Shown here: positions 12,801 through 23,939 of the stretch, piece after piece
Numbering within the stretch: the stretch's first letter is position 1
Layout of the letters: every line of letters begins with the position of its first letter
NCBI GenBank assembly: GCA_027382625.1
Contig: JAJKFJ010022871.1
Coordinates: forward strand, 62,001 to 126,000
DNA: 64,000 bases
Source of the DNA: Tetmemena sp. SeJ-2015
Lineage: Eukaryota; Ciliophora; Spirotrichea; Sporadotrichida; Oxytrichidae
Direction: 5' to 3'
Notes under the pieces: model-generated
Told to the model about the DNA's origin: nothing
Database searches by the model: none
Seen by the model: the letters and a program-made list of their open reading frames with translations, nothing else
Made by a program: the position numbers and the translations under genes

Positions 12801-13002
12801 TCTGTTTTTAATTGATTAAAGTGAATTTCTAAAAGATTTGAGACTGTAACTTAAGAATTAATTCGAGCGAATGAGAATACATATCTAGGTAAAAAAGTGA
12901 CCATAATTTTAATTGATTTACAAGAATCTGCTGATTGATATCTACTATTCTGATATGCCTTCAAATAATATCTATTGTCTTGGCGGTCTGCGCACTAAAG
13001 AT

Positions 13003-14196
13003 TCATTCCTCGAACTTAAAAATCTTCTATGCAATTGCGCAATTGACACAACCCTATGACGCAAGATCATCTTTCTTCACTACTTTAAGTGGAACTCTTT
13101 TCAGTATTGTTGTCATTCCTCCTCTACTATGGTATTGTAATCCTAATAAGATATATAGAATCATCTTTTCCGTAGGTATATATCTAAGAATCTCTATCTG
13201 ACTTCGGCACGCTCAAACATAAACTCCATGGCATATATCACACTTCCTGTTAGATAAATGCCACCAAGTGGCATGAAAGTAAAAGTCATATCTCCTAAGA
13301 ATTTGGCAAGATAGTCCAAGAAATAATTAACAGTCGCCAGGCAAAGAGGATCGTTGTGCTACTGGGCGTAATTTGATATATCCTCGGGCTTGATCAAGTC
13401 AAAAGTCTTCTCCTCCAAGAGTTGAGAAGGTCTTGGATACTTCTTAGACATAAAGTCGAATAAGTTATAAATAAGATGCAAAGATAGGTAATCTGAGTTC
13501 TTGAAGCCTCTTCCTGAGAGGATATGTTAGATGTCATCAGTAGTAAAGCCCTTTTCTTTGATAAGATAATCTTCAAATTCTCTATCAGTGTCATTGTAAA
13601 GTTGCATCTTTATTATTCCTGCTTCACTAGGGTATACATGGAATTGCTAATCTTCGCTTGGTCTCATCAATTGGCAGACTCCACAGCCAGTCCCTATGCC
13701 AAAGACTAACCTTGAGATATCTTCCAGGGGTCCCTCAGCTGGATCGAGAATTAAATTCATGATCTCTCATTATATGAACATGATACGTTTCTTTATCCTC
13801 AAGTGTGAATAATCCATATCCGTTGGCTATGAAATCATTAATTATTTTGATCTTCTTTATTCCAGTATCTCTCTACAAATCTACCTCTCTAATAGGGCAC
13901 CATTAAGATATGTTGAGTTAGTAGGTGACTTCTCCTCTCATTACTGGACCTGCTATGCCAAGAACTGCACATTAAACCTAACTAGGAAGCACCCCTGATC
14001 CAGACAAGAAATTCTTTATACACTGAGAAAGAGACTTTTCGTCCTGGGTATTGAATCGCTTTTAACCAATCACCTCTGGAGTATTAACATTTTCTTTGCT
14101 CAGTTTGAGCAACTGAAGTCTGCAGTTAGTACCTCCTATATCAGACACCATTAAGTAGTCTTCTCCTTCGAGAGTGGATTATTGCTGGTTTTCCAT
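13003..14196 (-). CDS. glk: Glucokinase, bacterial (Glk) type, copy 2
   Basis: Second member of the glucokinase tandem, only about 200 bp upstream of copy 1. Start ATG 14196 (M-E-N-Q-Q-Q-S). Motifs: MVSDIGGTNCRLQLL (phosphate loop), VLGIAGPVMRGE, KIINDFIANGYGL (catalytic Asp), LVFGIGTGCGVCQL, HVYPSEAG, GRGFKN, and the C-terminal RVPLKVVKKDDLASQG matching the late beta strand of Glk. The frame changes once near 13770: a 10-nt segment flanked by ATG repeats would repair it, which is unusually small for an IES. The IES at 13131 is needed to reach the C-terminal strand; without it the protein stops at a TGA at 13161. The two copies differ widely in sequence, so the duplication is old. Confidence 0.87.
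13131..13179. other. IES in glucokinase 2, pointer GGTAT
   Basis: GGTAT at 13131-13135 and 13175-13179. Excision of 44 bp removes three in-frame TGAs and joins RFLDIY to HSRGGMTTILKRVPLK on the minus strand. Confidence 0.85.
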
Positions 14197-14437
14197 TTTA
14201 ATTGAATTTATTTGAATAAAGAATATTTTAATGATAGAACACAATATCTGCAGCAGTTTATGATTCTTAATATATTATTTTGAACATAATTGTTTTTCTC
14301 GCGAGCTTAGTTCTCACATTGACTGTATCAAAGTTGAATAATAATTAAGAAATTAATAGATAACCCATTTGTATAATAAATTCTTGATCATTATATAACC
14401 TCAGTTGATGCGTTGATTTCCTGAGCTTAAAAATAAT

Positions 14438-15324
14438 TCAAAAAAACTATAAGCTCAAATAAAAATAGGAGCTTTACAGTGGTGTTTGTTGATCACTTAT
14501 TCTTCTGGCGTTATTCAATTAATTTCCAGAGTAAGTTCTCTGTCCTTAGTTAACTTATTACTCGTTAGGTCTGCTTTTGCAATAGCAGAAGTAAAGCATA
14601 AAGCCCACGATCATCATCGATGAAAGTGCGATGAGACCTATCACAGCCTAGGTTGATATAGCAGGATTCTCAGTCAGACACAAGTTGTTCACACAGGATT
14701 AATTTGCACATTCTGTCTTCTCATCGCAGTAATCGCGTTCAGTTAACATTAAAAATGAGACTACTACAACTAAATACATTTTTATAGTTTTCCTCCCCTC
14801 GCAAAGATTAGCACTAGAGCAATATCCATAAGAGCAGCAGCTGCTTGAGCAGTCCTTATTGACCTCACATTTCTAAGCACAGTATTTGAAATGGCTGCAT
14901 TTGCTGCCTGTACAGCAACGTGATAAGCACTCGAAATTGAAGTCACAAATGTCTTGGGCCTATTTCTGTCCAGTGTAGCAAACTGAACCTGGAATGCATC
15001 TATTCTCCGAGCAGCAGTAAGTTGAAACCTAGCAGTCATCGTTTGATGTGCAGTAGCTTCCTATGTAAAAATCTCCAGTGTTAGACTGCTGCCCTTGACT
15101 TTAATCAGTAGAAGAAGATTGAGATTGTAAGGAAACAAAAGGAGAATTGCTGGTCAGAGTTGCATCTGGGCTGAACTGAATGTGTGTTGGTAGACTGAAT
15201 TCACTGCCCAAACAGTCAACTATAAGTCTTTCAAGTAATAAAATTAAGTACCTTTTGCAAGCAGTAAAGCAGCAAAAATATATTGAATTCGCTTATTTGA
15301 ACTAATGGATAGGTATTCTCTCAT
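14438..15324 (-). CDS. Cys-rich type I membrane protein
   Basis: Starts at ATG 15324 with M-R-E-Y-L-S-I followed by a hydrophobic run (YIFAALLLAKGT), a likely signal peptide. A Ser/Thr-rich region follows. Then comes a block of about 100 residues (14800-15100) with more than 20 cysteines, many as CC pairs (STYCCSENRC, LSRCCTGSKC, SSCCSYGYC), in an EGF/knottin-like rhythm. After the IES at 14724 the repeat continues (CDEKTECANQSC, NNLC). One strong membrane segment follows (VIGLIALSSMMIVGFMLYFC) and a short Gln/Asn-rich cytoplasmic tail to TGA 14438. Predicted cell-surface protein with disulfide-bonded ectodomain. An intron of about 40 nt near 15190 seems needed. No named family recognised. 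Confidence 0.75.
14724..14803. other. IES in Cys-rich gene, pointer TCGCA
   Basis: TCGCA at 14724-14728 and 14799-14803. Excision of 75 bp joins SSANLC to DEKTECANQSC on the minus strand, keeping the Cys spacing. The removed segment is itself open and encodes MYLVVVVSFLMLT. Confidence 0.8.
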
Positions 15325-15444
15325 TTTATTAGAATTTATAGAATTCATTAAGAATCTGAGTTAATGCAAATTCATCAGTGAGTTAAATTTAGTTTTAAAG
15401 CGTTTATAGAAATAAAAGCAGTTAGCAGCATTGATTAAAAGTAA

Positions 15445-16639
15445 TGGTGAGTAGGCCCAGATAACAAAGAGGAAACTCTAATCCCAAGAAACATCCAGGG
15501 ATATGGCTGGATAATATGGGAGCTGGGGAAAATTGCTAACCCACTTGAGGTTCATACCTACTGGAATGAAAAGCTCAAGCTAGAAGAGAAATTTAAGAAG
15601 TATTATGAAAAAATAGCTCTGCAAAGAATGCTTATATTTGGCAGTTGAATAACAAAGAAGCCAAAAATAGTGAGAAATAGGAACAACCCAAAAGAAGTAT
15701 AAGCATCCCCAAACATCTTACATTACTCGTTAAAAGATAAAAAGAAAGAGCCACCTAGAGAGGTAAGCCTACCTTTTTGAATGGCTGGACTGGAGATGAA
15801 CCTTAGAAAATTAACTTTCAACAAAACTTATCTAGTTAAAATTTATCATTGATTTATCCACCAATCTTTCTGAGTTACTATAAAATTCCTAAAACGCACA
15901 CGTATTTACAAAGTCTCTAAAAATTAACTAGAGCAACAATCTTCCCAACCTTCTAAACTTAAAATAAAATAAGCTAACGAGCCTGGCTTCTCTAAACTAA
16001 ACTCAACTCTTTTCTGACTTTAATGAGACTATGATGCTTCCCTACTTTTAGAACAAGAAGTACAGGCGATCAATATTTACTCAGGGCTTGAACTCTCGAA
16101 GGTCAAGCAGGTTAGATAAATTAAAGCCGTTTAAAAGAAGCAACTGCCTGGAGATTATTCTTACGATCAGTTTGTTGAGTGGCGAAAGAGCAGAGAATAG
16201 TCTCTAAGTAATAGAAAGAAATATCCACCTTAAATTGATGAATAGGCGAAGTTGCAAAGTCAAGTATTTAATGATTAGAATCAAATCCAAATACTAGACC
16301 CTCAGTAATCTTCGTACAGCTCTTGAAAAACTAAATACAGTCTAACACTCTCATAAATCCCCTTAAGATCAACAAATCCTAATCTCTAATGTAAAGCCCA
16401 GAACGACTTATCAATAAGAGAGGAGACTCATTCAAACGAGGGGTGTTGGAGATTTAAGAAGGAGAGACCCAAATAGAAGTGTTGGACAAGAAGGAGATTC
16501 AACAACCTAAGAGACTCTTCATTTAGGATTTTACAATGAAGATAGAGAGGAGCGAATAAAATAAATAAAAAGGTTGATAGAGTCACAGAGAGCTATGAGG
16601 AAGAGTGCCGAGAAATAACTTAAGCAATCAATCATTTGA
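15445..16639 (+). CDS. Unknown helical protein
   Basis: Plus-strand gene in several frames. The first block (from about 15455) reads IPRNIQGYGWIIWELGKI then VHTYWNEKLKLEEKFKKYY. A middle block has NGWTGDEPQKINFQQN (about 15780). A third gives QLPGDYSYDQFVEWRKSRE (about 16140). The last block, rich in Arg and ending in QRAMRKSAEKQLKQSII, stops at TGA 16637. The ATG at 15445 is followed by an in-frame obstacle unless a short GT-AG segment is removed, so the start is provisional. Aromatic-rich GYGWIIWE and YDQFVEWRK are candidate conserved motifs, but I cannot tie them to a family. Confidence 0.5.
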
Positions 16640-16986
16640 ATTTTGTTTATACTTAAAGCAATTATTTATTTAATTGCATCCTCATTTAAAGTAGATTCAG
16701 TAAAATAAATAGCGAGGGCTGTTCTGAGGGTGTCTGAAAAGGAATAAAAGCAAATTTAAATTATAAAAATATAATCTTTCAATATTTCCACTCATTTTTA
16801 AAATAGCGCTAAACTCGTAAGCCATCTTTCTTGCCTATTATCTCACAACTTTACTTCTAAATCCTTGATCCTATATGTGAATTGAACATAAATATAGATT
16901 GAATTTTGTGATGAACGACTACATCGATAATTAAAAAGAATTTGAGAATTGATTGATTTAATTGATATTAGAGAGCAAGACAATGC

Positions 16987-18269
16987 GATGAACATGGAGG
17001 GTGTTTCTCAAATGGAGCCAGATCTAAGCATGGTTCCTCAAAAAAGAAGAAAACTCAAGCGTCTCGCAGATGAGGAGGATGATTCTATCGTCCAGCCCTC
17101 CCTTAAGATGCAAACTGACCAAGAACAGCCTAATCAAAGATGTAATTATGTATTAGAAATTATATTCAAAGCTAGTATGACTCAAATTAGGAGAACCGAG
17201 GAGATATTTCCAATATGGGAATATAACATTTTTGCATATAAGCACATAATTTATTGGAAAGCTGAAGCGTTTTGCAAGCGTAAGTCTGCTGTTCAAGTTT
17301 AAATTAAGGCAATTTTAATTCCCGCCCATCTTCCCAAATTAAATAATTCTGATTAGAAGGAGGAACGCAGCAAAAAGAAACTCAGGAGAATTCTGGGAAA
17401 GACCAGCAGAGACTCCAATCCTGACCAAGAGAGTGCCAATTCAAAATTAGCAAAATAATCTTCTTAAACATTTCGATTTAAGTTGAATGGAAGTAACAGA
17501 GGCCGAGATGGCAACAAGTCAGAGAGCTATGACATGGGTCAGCGAAGTGAGGATAGTTACGAGGGTGCAGGCGACGATGAGGAGTTCTTAGATGGGCTTG
17601 AACAGGAGGAGGATGAATGGCAAGATGAAGAGGATGACTATGGTTCCAAGAGGAAGCAAAAGAGAACTGCTTCTGCTAAAGGTACGAGATAGCCTAACAA
17701 GAAATCTCAAATTTGTTGTATCTCTGCAATCTCATTTATGAGTATACTTCTTTTCAATGAGAATATGGGTGGTGAGAACGAGGAAGATTTATGCGAAGAT
17801 ATTGAATGGAAAGTTAGTTATCAGAGTTGGTGGTGGCTATATGGTTATCGAGGAATTCATATCAACTTACGCAGAGCAAGAACTCAACAAGATGAACAAG
17901 ATTCAAGAGAGGGAGAGCAATTCAATACTGGCCTAAATTTTTATGAGAGGGAGGATGAAGCTAATCTTCACAGCAATCATTAAAAGTATCACAATAAATA
18001 GCTTTCTTTTGAGTGTAATTGTGAATGATGATGACGTTGACTCTCTAGACTTAACTCCTGCATCTAGAGGAGGTTCCAGAAGAGCTGCAAGTGGCAAGGG
18101 CAGAAGTCCAAGATCAGGTCTCACAGGAGCAGACAAGACCTACTCTGCTGCAGTTGACTATGGCTTGTCAGGAACTCACAGACAGAAGAAGCTTACTCAG
18201 AAGGCCATAGAGAGAATTCAAAAAGATCCAAGAGCTGGAAGAGTCATCGAGCAAATGGATCAGCAGTGA
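16987..18269 (+). CDS. Acidic/basic low-complexity nuclear-type protein
   Basis: Opens near 16949-16987 (MNMEGVSQMEPDLSM) with a basic cluster QKRRKLKRLADEEDD that resembles a nuclear localisation signal. The same frame runs through 17300-17690, with Lys-rich SKKKLRRILGK and a long Asp/Glu tract (DDEEFLDGLEQEEDEWQDEE, about 17575). After the IES at 17954 it continues with VDSLDLTPASRGGSRRAASG and ends in AIERIQKDPRAGRVIEQMDQ, TGA near 18267. Alternating acid and base blocks suggest a chromatin or nucleolar role; that is inference only. Segments at 17150-17300 and 17710-17860 have non-matching composition and may be in-frame IESs. Confidence 0.55.
17954..18034. other. IES, pointer GATGA
   Basis: GATGA at 17954-17958 and 18030-18034. 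Excision of 76 bp joins LNFYERED to DVDSLDLTPASR; without it the frame meets TGA. Confidence 0.75.
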
Positions 18270-20669
18270 CTACAAATTTGACTTGAGATTTAAGAAAATT
18301 CCCGATGATTTTGACTTGACAAATAGTGCATTAAATTTAGATAAACTTCACCTGATTTATTGAAGACTTTGTGTAGATACAGACTATCAAATTCCTCGTT
18401 CCGAAGATATAGTAGCCGTTTCCAAGTTTCTTGATTGGCACAGGGCAGTTGGCTTGAATGAATATACTATCCGAGCATCTCATCAAGCAAGTCACCCTTA
18501 GGCAATTGATAAACTGGCTTAGCGATTGGAGTATCAACTATAAATATAGCTATATAAAGTAGCATTGAGAGCCTTCAGTCTAGCTTCCAACTCAGCAATA
18601 AGCTTCTCCTTTTAAGCCAATTGAGCTTCCATATCTTGAATATCTTCATCTCTCTTCCCCACAAGGATCTCTAACTCAGAAACCTTCTCTTGAAGTTGGT
18701 CTCTCTCTTCCTCTAGTCTCGCTATCTCACTTCTGTACTTATCAATGTGCTTGTTCAAATCCTTAACTCTATAATGCAGTCTCTCCAGCTCTTTCTTATA
18801 GTCACTTGCCTCTCTTCTTATAACGTCTAGCAACTACAACTACTCGTTTAATTTCTGCAATCTCTCCTCCAATGCTCTATTGACTTGCTCTATTTCTCTC
18901 TCAATATCCTATTTTTGCTGTTGCACTTCCCTGATGAGTTTATCCATTACTTGGCTCTCATTTCTGTAGTCTTCTATTAACTCGTTACGCTCGAGTGCCT
19001 CATGCTATCTCTTAGCTAGTCTCTCTCGCTTCTAGTGAAGATCAGCCTCTTGCTGAGACTTTGATCGGAGGTCTGTCATCAGAAGCTAGATTCTGCGAAG
19101 GGCATCGCCTGATTACTTGGCCCTGTCCTCAGACTCCTTCACAAACAATCTGACTCTGCACTCCCACTAAGAGCAAGAGTACTCAAGCTCAATATAAAAA
19201 AGCTGTATAACTACTTCCCTTTTTAATTCAGCTAGTATTGAAGCTACTTTCTCACAGCTTCAGCCTCTCTCATCTTAACTTCAAGAGCTTCAACTTGCAA
19301 CTCATACTCAGCTTCCTGAACTCTAGCATTGTGGCCCTCTATTCTCTTCAGTTCCTCCATCTTCATCTAGCAATCTCTCTTTAATCGGTCAAGCTCCTTT
19401 CTCGCCAAATCTAGCTCTTGCTCTATTCTTCTTAATTCCTTCTCCTAATTTGCAGATGCTTGCTCTAAATCTCTGCTAAGTCTCAAATATAATTTAAGTA
19501 TTAAAAGCACTTATATTAGTCTTGATTGCTTGTCAAGGAAGAATTTAAGTTTCTTGTTTCCCTAATCCTACGAGGAGTTGGTATTGACCAACTTTGAATT
19601 CTAAATCAAAGGTGATTGACTTGAGTCTCAGATTCTCTGCTACTTCCTTATCATTTTCACCATCCAATTAGCAATAAAGTAAAAGCTTAATTTGAATGCT
19701 TTATCTCAATCTTTACAGACTTTACTTATCGGCAAAGTTTTGCCTCTCTCTTTCAATTTCTTTTAAGGATCTTTCATGTCCTGGGATGACTGAGCGATTA
19801 TAGTTAGTCTCTAGGTCGCTAAATTTAGCTATGGATCTCTCTTTGAGAGCATATTCTTGTCTTGTCTCTCCCTCAATGCCTGCCAACTTTGACTTATTCT
19901 CCTTAATTTACTTCTCTATTTATGCGTTCTCAGGGTTTAAATAAAGATAACTTGTTTGAGCTGGATGCTTATCCTCTTTGGAGATTCTCTTTATCGCTTC
20001 TTCTGGCATTTTCTAACTCACTCTTAAGCTTTCCATTGTCACCTCTGCTTGTATCTAGCTCCTTCTGTAGGCGAGAAAGTGTTTCCTCAAGCTATTTCAT
20101 TTAAAAGGTCATACTTTTTAAGCTCCTCTTAGTTTTCCTTCTCTATTGCTGAGAAATTCTCAGTCGCTCTGGTTTAAAGCTTATGAGTGGCTTCGAGGGA
20201 ATCTTTAAGTGCTCCAAAGTCTTCTACTAAAGCCTTGTGCAAGTGATCAACCTTCTCTAGCTGTCTAAGGCTTCTATTTTCCTCTGCAACCAGACCTCTC
20301 TCGCTCTTTTTTAGATTGTTGACTACGATTGCTACTTTGTAAGCAACATCAGTCTTCATCTCCTCCAAGTCATACTTTTTTATCTCAGATTGAATGTTCT
20401 GCAACTGAATATCTTTCTCTCTCTTCAAGTCTGCCTTAGAAAGGGGTGGCTAGCTGTTAATGGAATTGCCAGTTGCATTCACCTAACCTTGGCCTGATAA
20501 CTGATTTGATTCGTTTCTGCCCTTTGTTGGTTGGATGTTTATAGCTCCTCTGTAATTTCAATTTTAATTAAATAGGAATATTTCCTCCTTTAGATGAACC
20601 AGGTCTGCCACTGCCCGCTCTTGCCTGAGATGTTCTTTCCTTAAGATTCTGCCCTACTTTCTAAGTCAT
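18270..20669 (-). CDS. Long coiled-coil protein with GAS2-like tail motif
   Basis: Start ATG 20669 (M-T-Q-K-V-G-Q-N), then an Arg/Gly/Ser-rich head (GSGRPGSSKG). After the IES at 20545 the body from 20430 to 18560 is continuous helix with clear heptads, for example KDLNKHIDKYRSEIARLEEE and VSELEILVGKRDEDIQDMEA. Several frame changes (around 19480, 19700, 20110) mark unplaced introns or IESs. The last part (about 18525-18380) reads KPVYQLPKGDLLDEML and PVPIKKLGNGYYIFGTR, which recalls the lead-in of GAS2-type microtubule-binding domains in ciliate proteins; the usual VRVGGGY core is not seen. A cytoskeletal or basal-body role is plausible but inferred. Convergent with the plus-strand gene ending at 18269. 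Confidence 0.6.
20545..20589. other. IES, pointer CTCCT
   Basis: CTCCT at 20545-20549 and 20585-20589. Excision of 40 bp joins the Gly/Ser-rich head PGSSKG to AINIQPTKGRNE on the minus strand. Confidence 0.75.
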
Positions 20670-20713
20670 ATTGATATATAAATTAAGATATCTTAACTAA
20701 TTATTGTTAGGGT

Positions 20714-21460
20714 CAACCTTGCCTGAATCCTTTCTAGCATTCGCAGGAGAGCAACTAATTATAAACTTAGTTATAAGAGCGATCTTTGGCCCTTACATCA
20801 GCAGCTGCTTTCTTTAAACTAAAGAATATTATGGATTCTTATCAAGAGCACTAGATCTGGATTCTGCTGCATAGTTGACTGTAAACTCAATCTGCACTCT
20901 TGGGACTTCTTCATCGTTCTCAAGCAGGATTCCATCATATACATCATCATCAGGATGGTCGAACAAAGTAATCCACTCACTCATATTATCATCATAAATC
21001 AAAATACTACCTTCTCTAATTGAACTGCGCATAAGGTCTGCCGATCTCAACTGGGTTTGTGGAACTATCCCCGAAGTAGCTATCAATTAGGAAAGTCACA
21101 GATCCATGTCTTTCCTCATCCTCTCCCAGATTCTTAGCCACGAGCACAAGCTTCTCATTTTAGTTAGCTCCTTTCTTTATAGGAATCTAAAGTCTGGACT
21201 GGTCTGATAGCACCAAAACATCTAGTAGTTTCTTGCCGTGGTGGAAGTAGAAACCCACCGTTGACTTATTCACTTGGTAGTCTAAGAATTCAGCGTCCAA
21301 CAACGCAACACTTAACACTCCTATGAAGTATTTTAATAAACTCTGATATCTTTGGAAAGGGAAAGGAAAAGTGGTTGTTTATAATATGAGGGAATATAGA
21401 GAAAGGAAAGTGAAATGAGTTCTTATGATGGTGGGAATGGGTTTGTGGTTAGAACTTACT
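20714..21460 (-). CDS. Unknown beta-rich, possibly C2-like protein
   Basis: Minus-strand blocks. From about 21340: LSVALLDAEFLDYQ, then STVGFYFHHGKKLLDVLVLS and KLVLVAKNLGEDEERHGSVTF, an alternation of beta strands and acidic loops typical of C2 or PH-like folds. A frame change near 21060 leads to SILIYDDNMSEWITLFDH and PRVQIEFTVNY. Another near 20830 leads to LKKAAADVRAKDRSY and a Cys-containing end at TGA 20714. Start not fixed; the frame is open upstream to about 21430. C2 is a guess from the strand pattern and the Asp-rich loop (DHPDDDVYDG); no calcium-binding signature can be assigned with certainty. Confidence 0.45.
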
Positions 21461-21541
21461 TTCTTGGGAGGACATATTTAAATTCACTTAAAAATTAAAT
21501 TAGTTACTGGTCACTCCTCAACACCACTAATTAATTTCATC

Positions 21542-21997
21542 ATGCAATATGAAGGATAAGGTGAATTTATTTATTCAAAGAATAGCTTTGAGCATTTGAG
21601 GAAGAACCCTGGTGAAGCTAGTACCACTGCTAGCAGCAGTCTCAGCTCACTATTCTAAAAACCTGCTACTTAAAATGCAGCAGGCTCAAACGGCATAAGA
21701 AAGAGCCATGTCGCCTCTTCCACTATGATGATGTTAATGAACCCTCAAGGACCTAAAGCAGGTACCGCCAAAGGAGGAGTGCCCACTCAGTCCTAAAAAC
21801 CTTACACATTCAAATCTATAAATTTTCAATTTAATTGTGTTAATTCAAAGCTGGATAGAAGAAATGAACAGTCCTTCCTAATTCATGAGGAGAAGAATAA
21901 GTTATTTTATTTGCAAAGAAAATGCAGTTTGTTAACTCTCAACTATTAGTTGAGCTTGGGTGGAGGAAATACTAGTTTCTTTTGTTTATATTTCTGA
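21542..21997 (+). CDS. Small Ser/Ala/Gly-rich protein, unknown
   Basis: Uninterrupted 151-codon plus frame from ATG 21542 to TGA 21995. N-terminal MQYEGQGEFIYSKNSFEHLR, then a low-complexity Ser/Thr/Ala stretch (STTASSSLSSLFQ) and Gly/Lys-rich AGTAKGGVPTQSQKPYTF. The last third is more hydrophobic and could belong to an intron or IES rather than to the protein. It starts about 80 bp from the 5' end of the minus gene at 20714-21460, so the two are divergent. No homologue recognised. Confidence 0.5.
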
Positions 21998-22190
21998 AAA
22001 TTTAATTTTTACTGATATTGATCATATTTTAGATGCTCATAGGTTGAATTTGAGTTTAAGTTAAGTTTATGAAATTAAATTAGACAAGAGGAGGTACTTT
22101 AAATGAGACAATCTTATTCTTGAATCCTACGATTCATGCTTATTTATAATAGATGAACTCTCTTTATATTCAACAAAATGATAAATATAT

Positions 22191-23874
22191 TCATATGAAC
22201 AATCTTACGAGAGCGAGAAACATATTTCTAGTTTCCATTACATCGCTTCTACAAATAAACTGAACTAATGATTGAGATTTAATGCAGTTTTGAAATTGTG
22301 AGAGTTTATTGAGATACTTGGACCTCTTGAAGGTCTTTTTAACATTCCACATATCGCCAAAGCAATAGTTTTCCATTTCGCTGAGTTCCATCTGCATGGT
22401 TGCATTAAACTCAGGGTGGAACTGGAAGCAGAGAGCTCTATTAGGAATGGTATAGATCTCAATATCGCAAGTAGATGAGTTTCCCAAAAGGACTGCATCT
22501 TAAGGAAGTTTGAAAACGCAATCGCCATGGGACTGTTGAATGACTAGTGGTGGCAGAGAGGGATTCTCATGAGTCTTATCGTTAAGAGAAGCAGCAGTTG
22601 AGTGATTTTCATCAGAGCTTTGATTTAAGGATTCTGTGGTCTGAGTGTCTGAGGATTAGTCATGTCTTTATAAGTACTTGGAGTCAGACTGCAAGAAGCT
22701 CTTAGCCCAAGGTTGCTCATAGAAAGAATCCAACAAAGTCACAGGCTCTCTTCCCAAGATTGGAAGAGTTAGGCCCTCTCTAGGTTGAGTTCTACCCACA
22801 CCTCCGCCTAATGAATATGATTTTCCAGACTCATCTAAATGGGTGATGTTAAATATGAATACGCTATTAACTAGTGACCATAGCAGCCACCAATAAGCTT
22901 AATATGAGGATATTTGAGGTAAACCTTTTAGATGAATTTCATGAGTGTGGGCATCCACACCAAGCTCTCATCATAGCAGGATTGAACACTTCCGGGGAAT
23001 ATCACCAGCTTCAAATTTTAGAGTGTTTCCTCTTCGTCAGGCACCTCTGATTCGTAGCCCTTATAGAACCCAAACTTCTCCTCTCCGGTTTTCATAAGTT
23101 GGCCAATGTACATGGCTTCATACATGTGCTTCATGATGTTTTAATCATCGTCCAGCACTATTGCATATTCAATCTTGCGAGGCTCAGTTAGAGCAAGTCT
23201 TCTTTTTAAATGAGGAAGCATTTGAGCCAGAACTAAGTCGTCTTAAGCTGACATTTACAACTGAGAATGCTCGAAAGAAAGAGAGAGTTCTGACGAAGAG
23301 GCATCAAAATTTGTGAGCACCTATTCCTTAAACTACAATCCGAAGAAGTCCAAAACATTGTTAGTCTTCTTTAAGTCGATAGCTTAATCTAGTGGATACC
23401 ACACTCTCCAAGTATCTCCTTCAATATAAAGCACATCTTATAAAAAGTTCTCTTTCAATATTGACAACAACTCTGTCATCTCTCAACAAGTTTGAAAGCA
23501 TATAGGTCATAGCAGGGTTGTAGAATAGAGGAGCCTCCTCGTTGTTCTATATGGTTTCGGCACCCTCCCAGGGCAAATAGTATCTAGTCTGGACAAGTAG
23601 TGCCCTAGCTATAGTGAATAGAATAGAGGGCTCTCTCTAGCGGATAGTGGCTCTCATAAGCTAGAACTATTAGGATTCATGCTAAAAATAAACATTGAAG
23701 CAGCTCAGCATGATCTTAAGCCATGGAACTGTAGATGTGAAGCTTCTAAGTGTCTTGATCTACCTTGTATGGCACGATAATTGCATGCTTGTAGAAAGGC
23801 TCATCTTCGTAAAGAAAGAGAGAGTGTTTCTTATTTGCATTTCGAATAGAGGTTCCATTTCTGTTTAAAGACAT
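22191..23874 (-). CDS. Class I glutamine amidotransferase-like protein
   Basis: Carries the class I GATase triad once two IESs are removed. The nucleophile elbow is KLIGGCYGHQLIAYSLGGG (Cys); the catalytic His-Glu pair is CFQFHPEF. Between them SHGDCVFKLPQDAVLL and STCDIEIYT match the SH.D.V..LP and S..T..E.Y pattern of gamma-glutamyl-peptidase/GMP-synthase-like free-standing GATases. Start ATG 23874 (M-S-L-N-R-N-G). The N-terminal half (GDTWRVWYPLDQAIDL, LALTEPRKIEYAIVLDDDQN) is not part of the usual 230-residue domain, so the protein is longer than bacterial relatives. C-terminus at TGA 22191. It could hydrolyse gamma-glutamyl peptides or glutamine; the substrate is unknown. A further IES near 23690 remains unplaced. 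Confidence 0.85.
22811..22861. other. IES in GATase gene, pointer ATGAATA
   Basis: ATGAATA at 22811-22817 and 22855-22861. Excision of 44 bp joins GHQLIAYS to LGGGVGRTQPREG a few residues after the catalytic Cys; unspliced, the frame is lost. Confidence 0.88.
23434..23481. other. IES in GATase gene, pointer CATCT
   Basis: CATCT at 23434-23438 and 23477-23481. Excision of 43 bp joins LSNLLRD to VLYIEGDTWRVWYP; the unexcised frame meets TGA. Confidence 0.82.
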
Positions 23875-23939
23875 TTAAACAAAGCCAGAGCAATTATATA
23901 ATGAGGAAATATATACTTTACTTATAAGAGCTTTGGATT

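Noticed and set aside
12935..13201. Plus ORF of 88 codons
   Set aside because: Antisense to the C-terminal end of glucokinase 2, where an IES excision gives a convincing family motif.
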